In this document: one piece after another, positions 1 through 4,804 of the stretch
How positions within the stretch are numbered: the stretch's first letter is position 1
Layout: every line of letters begins with the position of its first letter
NCBI GenBank assembly: GCA_003229135.1
Contig: QIHV01000058.1
Span: forward strand, 1-6,205
Direction: 5' to 3'
DNA length: 6,205 nucleotides
From: Candidatus Kaiserbacteria bacterium
GTDB taxonomy: Bacteria > Patescibacteriota > Minisyncoccia > Phycocordibacterales > Phycocordibacteraceae
Position numbers and translations under genes: made by a program
Notes under the pieces: model-generated
The model's database searches: none
What the model was told of the DNA's origin: nothing
What the model saw: the letters and a program-made list of their open reading frames with translations, nothing else

Positions 1-535
1 CGCCACCGATACATACCATTTCTTTTGGAAGCTCTTTTAATTTCAAGGCTTCAATATGTGTAAGGTATCCAACTTCACGTATTCCTTCTATCGGTGGCAC
101 AGTTGCCTTGGAGCCAGTGGCAATAATAAAATGTTTGGCTGTAAGAGTTTCTCCATTAACAGTGATTTCTTTTTCGCTTGAAAATGTTGCTTTGCCTTCA
201 ATATAAGTAACATGGGAAAGTTTTGGAAGCACTTTCTCATATTTCTCAGCACGGAAACTCTTCACAGTGGAAAGCTCATCTTCCACCACTTTCCTAAAAT
301 CAACATTTGACACTGTGGTTTCTATGCCCGGAATGCTATGTGTACGTGTTTGATGGAGAACCTCGGCGGCGTGTAGAAGAATTTTTGACGGTACACAACC
401 AACATTAACACACGTGCCACCAGCAGGTAGATCATAATTGATAATAGCGGTGGTAGCTCCAAGCTCGTTGGCTTTAATAGCAGATGCAAATGCTGCTGCT
501 CCACCACCGATAATTATAAGGTCATATTTTTTCAT
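1..535 (-). CDS. MerA-like FAD-dependent pyridine nucleotide-disulfide oxidoreductase (N-terminal 178 residues, partial)
   Basis: This is the N-terminal part of a class I flavoprotein disulfide reductase; the C-terminus lies beyond the left edge. A Rossmann FAD-binding start (IIIGGGAAAFASA, residues 7-19) is followed by the redox-active disulfide motif GGTCVNVGCVPSK (Cys42 and Cys47) and the second FAD motif ATGSKA near residue 140. The visible part ends as the NAD(P)H-binding GxG motif begins. The Val-rich CVNVGCVPSK form and the AAAFASAIKA helix resemble mercuric reductase more than lipoamide dehydrogenase (usually CLNVGCIPSK). The family moves electrons from NAD(P)H through FAD to the disulfide and then to a substrate, Hg(II) in MerA. 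There is no N-terminal heavy-metal-binding domain. The C-terminal Cys pair that would prove Hg(II) reduction is outside the window, so a general thiol or metal-stress reductase remains possible. The ATG (535-533) overlaps the upstream DUF488 stop as ATGA, which fixes the start and implies translational coupling. Confidence 0.9.
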   Translation of the reverse strand, partial: MKKYDLIIIGGGAAAFASAIKANELGATTAIINYDLPAGGTCVNVGCVPSKILLHAAEVLHQTRTHSIPGIETTVSNVDFRKVVEDELSTVKSFRAEKYEKVLPKLSHVTYIEGKATFSSEKEITVNGETLTAKHFIIATGSKATVPPIEGIREVGYLTHIEALKLKELPKEMVCIGG

Positions 536-882
536 AATAATATTTTTTGTAATGCCAGTGCATTGTTATGCTCGATGTCAGAAGCTGAAAAAAGTAGGGT
601 GACTATTTTCTTTTTATGTAAAACATCTTTTAATAAATGAATTGCCTCGTCTTGAGATATTAATTCTTTTTCATATCGTTTTTGGAATTCTACCCACCTT
701 TTTGGGTCATGGTTAAACCATTTCCGTAATTCGGTACTTGGTGCTATGTCTTTAAGCCACAAATCTATTTGGGCTTCTTCTTTTGACAAACCACGAGGCC
801 ATAGTCGATCAACTAAAACTCTATAACCGTCACCGCGTATCTTTTTCTCATATGCTCTCTTAATGTGGATTATATTCTTCAT
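532..882 (-). CDS. DUF488 family protein (YeaO-like)
   Basis: This 116-residue protein matches the DUF488/YeaO family over its full length. The signature RVLVDRLWPRG is at residues 21-31, followed by KEEAQIDLWLKDIAPSTELRKWF-type family sequence (35-56), a Trp/Phe-rich helix (KRWVEFQKRYEKEL, 61-74) and the C-terminal VTLLFSASDIEHNNAL (94-109). That last segment corresponds to the TLLYSAKDxEHNxA block of relatives; the usual basic residue before Asp is Ser here. The family has no established biochemical activity, so I give none. There is no signal peptide or membrane helix, so it should be cytosolic. It starts 5 nt after the ArsR gene stop and its TGA overlaps the ATG of the MerA-like gene by 4 nt, so it is very probably the middle gene of one transcript. 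I see no convincing Shine-Dalgarno, which fits translation coupled to the gene before it. A role in metal or oxidant stress is inferred only from the neighbours. Confidence 0.9.
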   Translation of the reverse strand: MKNIIHIKRAYEKKIRGDGYRVLVDRLWPRGLSKEEAQIDLWLKDIAPSTELRKWFNHDPKRWVEFQKRYEKELISQDEAIHLLKDVLHKKKIVTLLFSASDIEHNNALALQKILL

Positions 883-887
883 AAATA

Positions 888-1199
888 CTATGCGGTCAAT
901 CTTGCGCGCAATATTTTTGTGAACTTAGACTTCTCCATACGATAATACACATGGCGAAAATCTCGGCGCTCATTTACAATTCCAACTTGCTTCAGCTTAC
1001 GCAGTGTGTGCGATACAGCAGAAATGGAAACACCCACAACACTTGAAATATCGCTTACCGAGAGCTCATCGTGGTGACAGAGCAAATAGCATATCTTAAG
1101 CCGTGTAGGGTCACCAACCATACGAAATTCTTCCGCACATTTCTGCACGGCAACATCATTTTCAAGTTCCTTTTTTATTTTTTTACTATTCATTTGCAT
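888..1199 (-). CDS. ArsR/SmtB-family transcriptional regulator lacking the usual ELCVCD cysteines
   Basis: A 103-residue winged-helix protein, typical ArsR/SmtB size. Numbered from the ATG at 1199, MVGDPTRLKI (27-36) is the family's core helix. SVSDISSVVGVSISAVSHTLRKLKQVGIV (47-75) contains the helix-turn-helix, and RDFRHVYYRM (79-88) is the beta wing. The position of the classic metal loop ELCVCD reads ELSVSD, so both cysteines are serine (47 and 49). Remaining possible thiol or imidazole ligands are Cys21, Cys37, Cys41, His42 and His43. The Asp/His pattern of the SmtB alpha-5 zinc site is absent. It probably represses its own operon until an inducer, metal or oxidant, releases it. An upstream in-frame GTG (1205) is possible, but GAG lies 5 nt before the 1199 ATG and the candidate -10 would put the transcript start near 1203, favouring 1199 (or ATG 1193). 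It is first in the arsR-DUF488-reductase operon. Confidence 0.92.
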   Translation of the reverse strand: MQMNSKKIKKELENDVAVQKCAEEFRMVGDPTRLKICYLLCHHDELSVSDISSVVGVSISAVSHTLRKLKQVGIVNERRDFRHVYYRMEKSKFTKILRARLTA

Positions 1200-1239
1200 G
1201 TACACTCAAATGATAACATGCATATGTAAAAAAGTGCAA
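1195..1239 (-). promoter_or_regulatory. Candidate arsR operon promoter with operator-like inverted repeat
   Basis: Read on minus, TTGCAC (1239-1234) and TATCAT (1215-1210, five of six consensus bases) lie 18 nt apart and could be -35 and -10 boxes. A perfect 7-bp inverted repeat, TGCATGT (1222-1216) and ACATGCA (1201-1195) with a 14-nt spacer, brackets the -10 box, the expected start site and the first codon. ArsR-family repressors commonly bind imperfect inverted repeats in such a position, so autoregulation is likely. The -35 box is weak. The sequence features are visible; the function is inferred. Confidence 0.45.
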
Positions 1240-1247
1240 CGAATACA

Positions 1248-1283
1248 ACACAACCCGCCACGCTATAGCGTGGCGGGTTGTGT
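1248..1283. terminator. 36-bp perfect palindrome, hairpin without U-tract, between ahpC and the arsR operon
   Basis: Both strands read the same over 36 bases. As RNA this gives a GC-rich 16-bp stem (1248-1263 with 1268-1283) and a TATA loop. It lies 20 nt beyond the ahpC stop on the minus strand and 9 nt before the candidate arsR -35 box. That is where a terminator insulating the two units would sit. No T-run follows directly in either direction; on minus, a run of six T comes only about 14 nt later. A non-canonical terminator or mRNA 3'-end stabiliser is therefore the best guess. Confidence 0.5.
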
Positions 1284-1303
1284 ACTTAGATATTCAACTA
1301 CAC

Positions 1304-1969
1304 CTATAACTTCCCCACCAAATCAAGCCCTGGTGTAAGGTCATCATCTCCAGGTTGCCATGACGCTGGACATACTTTCCCATCGTGCGTGGCAACATAT
1401 TGAGCTGCTTGCAGTTTACGAAAAGTCTCACGACTTGAACGTCCAAGACTGTTATCATTTATTTCAATACTTTGCAAAAGACCCTCAGGATTAATGATGA
1501 ACGTACCACGAAGTGATAGCCCTTCGTCCGGTGTCAGATGCAACTCGCCGCCCTCAACAAGTGTGCCAAACGCATAGGAGATCTTTCCTGATGGGTCCGC
1601 ACCCATTGGATATTCAATGGCACGTATTCCTTCTGAAGTGTCGTGCCATGCCTTATGCACGAATACTGTATCAGTGGAGAATGATAATATTTCAGTATCT
1701 ATGGCTTTGAATTTTGGATATAGCTTCGCGAGCTCTTCAAGCTCTGTTGGGCACACAAACGTAAAGTCTGCCGGATAAAATACGATAACCGCCCATTTCC
1801 CACGCATATCGGAAAACTTCATAGTCTTTACTTCCCCCTTCTGAAATACTTCAAACTCATAATCAGGTATTACTTGACCGATGCGTACCGATAAAATACA
1901 CTCATCGGTTATGTCGTGAAATTCCCCACATTTTTTACAACGATTATTATTTTTCATAATATCTTTCAT
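1304..1969 (-). CDS. ahpC: AhpC-type 2-Cys peroxiredoxin with Cys/His-rich N-terminal extension
   Basis: This cytosolic thiol peroxidase reduces H2O2, organic hydroperoxides and possibly peroxynitrite. The active-site motif PADFTFVCPTE (66-76) holds Pro66, Thr70 and the peroxidatic Cys73. Arg154 (LRGTFII) is the conserved active-site arginine, and Cys200 in GKVCPASW is the resolving cysteine. HKAWHD (105-110) and LRKLQAAQYV-type sequence (here FRKLQAAQYV, 183-192) identify the AhpC/Prx1 group. At 221 residues it is about 30 longer than typical AhpC. The excess is an N-terminal segment with Cys11, Cys14, His18 and Cys24, spaced like a small zinc-binding knuckle. No AhpF or thioredoxin reductase lies beside it; the MerA-like reductase is a different type. 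The ATG at 1969 lacks a Shine-Dalgarno. An in-frame ATG at 1957 has GAAAG five bases upstream and keeps the extension, so the protein may be 217 residues. It is probably transcribed alone, divergently from miaA. Confidence 0.96.
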   Translation of the reverse strand: MKDIMKNNNRCKKCGEFHDITDECILSVRIGQVIPDYEFEVFQKGEVKTMKFSDMRGKWAVIVFYPADFTFVCPTELEELAKLYPKFKAIDTEILSFSTDTVFVHKAWHDTSEGIRAIEYPMGADPSGKISYAFGTLVEGGELHLTPDEGLSLRGTFIINPEGLLQSIEINDNSLGRSSRETFRKLQAAQYVATHDGKVCPASWQPGDDDLTPGLDLVGKL

Positions 1970-2004
1970 AGGTTATTTAATTAGTTCGATAATAATATCT
2001 TCAC
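1970..2004. promoter_or_regulatory. Divergent AT-rich spacer between ahpC and miaA
   Basis: These 35 bases must hold the start signals of two divergent genes. On minus, TATTAT (1997-1992) is a five-of-six -10 candidate for ahpC, giving a 5' leader of about 16 nt. On plus, GATAAT and TAATAT in the same core (from 1988) could serve miaA, giving a very short leader. No good -35 box or Shine-Dalgarno is evident on either side. The two promoters would overlap, so expression may be mutually exclusive. Confidence 0.35.
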
Positions 2005-2724
2005 ATGATAGCATCACAGATAATGAATAGAATACCAATACTGTGTGTAGTTGGACCAACCGCTTCCGGTAAGACTGCGCGTGCCATTAGTGAGGCAAAG
2101 GCGCGTAATGGAGAGATTGTTTCCGTAGATTCCAGACAGGTGTACCGTATGCTCAACATTGGTACTGAGAAAGCCACGATGGAAGATAGATGTAATATAC
2201 CACACTATCTAATCGATATTTGCGATGCGCAAGAAAGTTACAGCGCAGGTGATTTTGTTGCTGATGCGACAAAATATATTGAGGACATATATACGCGCGG
2301 TAAACTTCCGATACTTGTAGGAGGAACACTTTTTTATTTTGACGCGCTACTGCACGGGCTTCCGGAAGCTGTACCGAGTAATCCTGCACTGCGTGCGCAG
2401 CTTGATACACTTTCTGATAAAGAGCTCTATGCGCAGGTACTTATGGCGGACCCACAACGTGCTAAAGTACTTGATCCAAAAAATCGACGGCGACTTATTC
2501 GTGCTCTTGAAATAATTAATGCTATTGGCACAGTCCCCAAGCGTGTATCACAAAAGAATATTCACTACATACCGGAATGGATAGTACAGGAAGTACCAAA
2601 AGAGGAGCTGCGTACACGTATTGATATTCGCTTAAAGAGTGCGTTTGAGCGTGGGCTCATAGAAGAGGTGCGACAAGTACGTGACCACGTTGGCGATAGA
2701 CGCCTTAATGAGCTGGGACTCTAA
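2005..2724 (+). CDS. miaA: tRNA dimethylallyltransferase MiaA, truncated by an in-frame TAA
   Basis: MiaA transfers a dimethylallyl group to N6 of A37 in tRNAs that read codons beginning with U. The frame has the Walker A loop GPTASGKT (17-24), the catalytic-region Asp42 in SVDSRQVYR (40-48), GTEKAT (53-58), YSAGDF (79-84) and GGTLFYFDALLHGL (106-119), all characteristic. RRRLIRALEI marks the later core. The protein stops at residue 239, while the family is usually near 300. The TAA at 2722-2724 interrupts a conserved segment: the next codons in the same frame encode YRIVGEYLRGE and the usual MiaA C-terminus, ending at 2865. The catalytic core is complete, but the C-terminal helices that complete the fold and contact tRNA would be lost, so activity is doubtful unless the stop is read through or is a sequencing error. 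An alternative start is ATG 2023; no Shine-Dalgarno decides between them. Confidence 0.93.
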   Translation: MIASQIMNRIPILCVVGPTASGKTARAISEAKARNGEIVSVDSRQVYRMLNIGTEKATMEDRCNIPHYLIDICDAQESYSAGDFVADATKYIEDIYTRGKLPILVGGTLFYFDALLHGLPEAVPSNPALRAQLDTLSDKELYAQVLMADPQRAKVLDPKNRRRLIRALEIINAIGTVPKRVSQKNIHYIPEWIVQEVPKEELRTRIDIRLKSAFERGLIEEVRQVRDHVGDRRLNELGL

Positions 2725-2865
2725 TATCGTATTGTTGGAGAATATTTACGTGGTGAACGCACAAAAGAAGAGCTTCCCACTGTACTTAGTGCCAAGCTTT
2801 GGCAATACGCACGCCGTCAAAAAGCATGGCTACGCAAACTTACACACACTACACACCCTATATAA
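2725..2865 (+). pseudogene. miaA: Remnant C-terminus of miaA beyond the in-frame stop
   Basis: Continuing in the miaA frame past the TAA gives 46 codons and then a TAA at 2863-2865. The translation begins YRIVGEYLRGERTKEELP and includes SAKLWQYARRQKAWLRK, which matches the C-terminal YR..x.YL.GE...E and A.RQ..W.R pattern of MiaA (E. coli has YRQMWSYLEGE and RQLAKRQITWLRG). There is no plausible start codon or ribosome site of its own, so it is not an independent gene. No other stop or frameshift occurs. The lesion is therefore a single codon, which points to a recent mutation, an assembly error, or readthrough. Confidence 0.88.
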
Positions 2866-2913
2866 AACTGCTTGTGTATTTATAAAATATACAAAAATAC
2901 CATCGAAAAGAGT

Positions 2914-3366
2914 TTATGTTCCCGAGAGACAGCTCCCCGCACCAGATACAGGTTGAAGTATGGCCGTAAGTGATGCCAAATTTCCGGTTGTAAAAATAGA
3001 AATAAATTCATTTACAATAAGCCATGCAGAAATTACAATAATGAATCCAATAACTGTTGACATTAATATCTTACGCCCTTTGGCAAGATTATCAGGGGAT
3101 GCGGAATTTGTAACAAAAAGAAATCCCGCATAGGCAATGAGTATTACTGCAATGAAACTTGCAAATATTATAGAATCATTTACTAGATTTTGAATTACTT
3201 TAAAAAAAGCTCCATATCCAAGCGGACATGTGCCTTGCGGAACTATTGGTGCGGTAATATTAGCAGCAAGTACTGACAATGGCGCAATAAAAGAAATGCC
3301 CGCGACGATGGCAGTTGTGCGGGAAAGAAGCCGCAAGATATTAAACATAGTTGTATTGTACCTCAT
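2914..3366 (-). CDS. TrbC/VirB2 pilin-like small membrane protein
   Basis: From the ATG at 3366 the protein has 150 residues. A signal-peptide-like start (basic residues 11-16, hydrophobic 18-34, possible cleavage near SVLAA, 31-35) is followed by two hydrophobic helices at about 64-86 and 98-120. A polar loop with TNSASPDNLAKGRK (86-99) joins them, and the second helix ends SAWLIVNEFISIF (113-125). This layout matches the TrbC/VirB2 pilin-like proteins that are abundant in Parcubacteria, where the role is unproven; type IV secretion-like or surface filament functions have been suggested. Cys47 and Cys146 flank the membrane part and could form an extracytoplasmic disulfide. No secretion ATPase or other conjugation gene is nearby. 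The frame extends to 3405, but GGAGAG sits 5 nt before 3366, which decides the start. A further ATG (3348) would leave a more conventional signal peptide but has a poorly spaced ribosome site. It is convergent with miaA, 48 nt apart. Confidence 0.82.
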   Translation of the reverse strand: MRYNTTMFNILRLLSRTTAIVAGISFIAPLSVLAANITAPIVPQGTCPLGYGAFFKVIQNLVNDSIIFASFIAVILIAYAGFLFVTNSASPDNLAKGRKILMSTVIGFIIVISAWLIVNEFISIFTTGNLASLTAILQPVSGAGSCLSGT

Positions 3367-3371
3367 TAGCG

Positions 3372-3377
3372 CTCTCC
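3372..3377 (-). promoter_or_regulatory. Shine-Dalgarno of the pilin-like gene
   Basis: GGAGAG on the minus strand lies 5 nt upstream of the ATG at 3366. It is the clearest ribosome binding site in the window and sets that start over the ATGs or upstream codons at 3405 and 3348. A short inverted repeat (3378-3397) abuts it directly. Confidence 0.75.
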
Positions 3378-3426
3378 GTGTGGGCACTTGCTCACACCTG
3401 TACATTTGTTATCGTAAGCGACATAT

Positions 3427-3497
3427 GGGCCTATAGTTTAGTGGCAAAACAGTGGTCTCCAAAACCACCGTCCCAGGTTCGAGTCCTGGTAGGCCCG
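3427..3497 (+). tRNA. trnW: tRNA-Trp, anticodon CCA
   Basis: A complete 71-nt cloverleaf. Acceptor stem GGGCCTA (3427-3433) pairs with TAGGCCC (3490-3496), all seven pairs. The D arm is GTTT (3436-3439) with AAAC (3447-3450). The anticodon stem GTGGT (3452-3456) pairs with ACCAC (3464-3468) around the loop CTCCAAA, anticodon CCA at 3459-3461. The variable region has 4 nt (3469-3472), and the T arm CCAGG/CCTGG encloses TTCGAGT. The discriminator is G (3497), usual for bacterial tRNA-Trp. The 3' CCA is not encoded (the DNA continues CAA), so a CCA-adding enzyme is needed. A36-A37-A38 is the MiaA recognition element. A weak promoter, TTGCTC (3388-3393) then TATCGT (3410-3415), may drive it. Confidence 0.98.
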
Positions 3498-3571
3498 CAA
3501 TTTCAAATAATATATTATATATTTATGAAAATAAGAGCTCGTGCGTATGCTTATGTGTCTGTATTAATACA

Positions 3572-4702
3572 CTATAACGAAGATTTGGTTGGTGGTAATT
3601 CAACGATAAATCGTGTTCCCCTCGCGAAGCCCTCTGACTCGGCATAGATTGTTCCTTTATGTGCCTCAACAATATTTTTGGCAATATAGAGCCCGTAGCC
3701 GGTGGAGTGAGCGTTCACTTTTATGGAATCTTTTCCATGGCCGCCCTCAGTAAAAAGGCGCGCCTTATCGTCATCGGTAAGTCCAATGCCAGTATCTTGT
3801 ATTGAAAAAATTATATCTCCATTTGAATTCTTATTTAATGAAACTGAGACGCTACCTTGTGGCGTATAATTAATTGCATTATCAATAAGATTTCGAAGTA
3901 AATGCTCACAAAGCTGCATTGAGTCGCCAACAATAGTGTATGGTTCTAGCTTTTCATTAATTGACAGTGTATATGTAAGGCCTTTTTCTGATGCTGTTTG
4001 TATAAAACTACCGAACGCCTCTTTGACTAACACTTTAAAATCGATCGGCTCCATATTGAACGATACAGTACCGGCCTTCAAGTTTGCCGCTTTTAAAATA
4101 TTCATTACTGACCGCGCTCCACCGCGTGTTTGAGTAAGTGCTCGCTTCATAAAGAGTTTTGCTTCCTCTGGTATGGTACCTAAATCTCCCTCAATAAGTG
4201 CAGCAAATGCAGCGGCATCTTTAGTTAATGACCCCTTTACTTCATGACCGATGAAGCGAAGAAGGTTCTCTTGTCGCCTGTTTGTTTCTGTAAGTTCGCG
4301 TGATTGTTGTTCAATTAGCTCACGCTGCTTAACTTCTCCAAGTACACTACGAATCAGCCAAAAACTAAAGATAAGTACCAAAATAAGTTCACTGGAGGTA
4401 AATAAAATGTCCGATAGTGTTTTTGCAAAAATAATATTTATAAATATAACTGTACTTAAAAAGAAGCTCAGAAGTCCTATTGCGGCAACACGTATTCCAA
4501 AGAATTTATAACGTAATATGACAAATGCGGAAATATTGCTACGTATATACTGAAAAAGGACTTGTGAATATTTACTCTCCGTGCAATTCCGATCAGTACT
4601 GGCACGTGGATGTAATACAGCAAAGAAATCAGCAGGGTTTAAGTGTCTTTTAAGAGATATTACACTTTCATACAGCTTACGGAACAGCTTAACTGAATTC
4701 AT
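3572..4702 (-). CDS. Membrane-bound sensor histidine kinase, no adjacent response regulator
   Basis: From ATG 4702 the protein has 376 residues. A cytosolic N-terminal stretch of about 65 residues precedes two membrane helices (about 68-92 and 100-120) joined by only a few residues, so there is no real extracytoplasmic sensor. A charged coiled-coil-like linker (EVKQRELIEQQSRELTE, 123-139) leads to the H-box FIGHEVKGSL with phosphoacceptor His153. The ATPase domain has the N-box LLRNLIDNAINYTP (268-281), G1 DTGIGL (303-308), an F-box-like RLFTEGGHG (315-323) and G2 STGYGLYIAK (333-342). All catalytic boxes are intact. In the H-box, the usual Pro of HExxxPL is Ser. The short loop suggests sensing within the membrane or through the N-terminal region. 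A TTG at 4720 would add six residues, but the TATAAT at 4728-4723 puts the transcript start below it, so ATG is preferred. It lies downstream of the CopB-type gene on the same strand. Confidence 0.93.
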   Translation of the reverse strand: MNSVKLFRKLYESVISLKRHLNPADFFAVLHPRASTDRNCTESKYSQVLFQYIRSNISAFVILRYKFFGIRVAAIGLLSFFLSTVIFINIIFAKTLSDILFTSSELILVLIFSFWLIRSVLGEVKQRELIEQQSRELTETNRRQENLLRFIGHEVKGSLTKDAAAFAALIEGDLGTIPEEAKLFMKRALTQTRGGARSVMNILKAANLKAGTVSFNMEPIDFKVLVKEAFGSFIQTASEKGLTYTLSINEKLEPYTIVGDSMQLCEHLLRNLIDNAINYTPQGSVSVSLNKNSNGDIIFSIQDTGIGLTDDDKARLFTEGGHGKDSIKVNAHSTGYGLYIAKNIVEAHKGTIYAESEGFARGTRFIVELPPTKSSL

Positions 4703-4722
4703 ATTGTTATGACTGTTCAATT

Positions 4723-4748
4723 ATTATAACTTATATCATAAGATATAA
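4723..4748 (-). promoter_or_regulatory. Candidate promoter of the histidine kinase gene
   Basis: On minus, a perfect TATAAT (4728-4723) lies 20 nt before the ATG at 4702 and would give a leader of roughly 14 nt. Immediately upstream is a 7-bp inverted repeat, TTATATC (4731-4737) and GATATAA (4742-4748) with a 4-nt spacer, in the -35 area where no good -35 hexamer is seen. A TTGACT further up (4782-4777) is about 50 nt from the -10 and does not fit it. The repeat may be an activator or repressor site, or just AT-rich chance. Confidence 0.4.
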
Positions 4749-4804
4749 AATATTGAATACGAAGCATTTCTAAAAAGTCAATGGAGTTGTGTGTCTCGTT
4801 TGTC

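Noticed and set aside
1..535. Calling the partial reductase merA or lpdA outright
   Set aside because: The disulfide motif favours MerA, but the diagnostic C-terminal residues are outside the window and no mer genes are present.
1513..1710. Small plus-strand open frame inside ahpC
   Set aside because: Lies wholly opposite a strongly conserved coding region and shows no protein-like features.
2722..2724. TAA decoded as an amino acid in this organism
   Set aside because: TAA ends the pilin-like gene, the ATPase and the miaA remnant, and TAG and TGA end others. A reassigned code does not fit.
2866..2913. Bidirectional terminator between convergent miaA and the pilin-like gene
   Set aside because: The position is right and the sequence is AT-rich with T-runs on minus, but the best stem is about five A-T-rich pairs.
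2681..2956. Plus-strand open frame continuing after the miaA stop as a new gene
   Set aside because: It is in a different frame from the recognisable MiaA C-terminus, has no ribosome site and resembles nothing; the MiaA frame explains the bases.
3501..3531. AT-only hairpin after tRNA-Trp (AATATA, 3-nt loop, TATATT) as terminator
   Set aside because: Only six A-T pairs and a three-base T-run; too weak to claim.
3351..3647. Plus-strand open frame running over the tRNA gene
   Set aside because: It overlaps a perfect tRNA cloverleaf and the 3' end of the histidine kinase, so it is chance.
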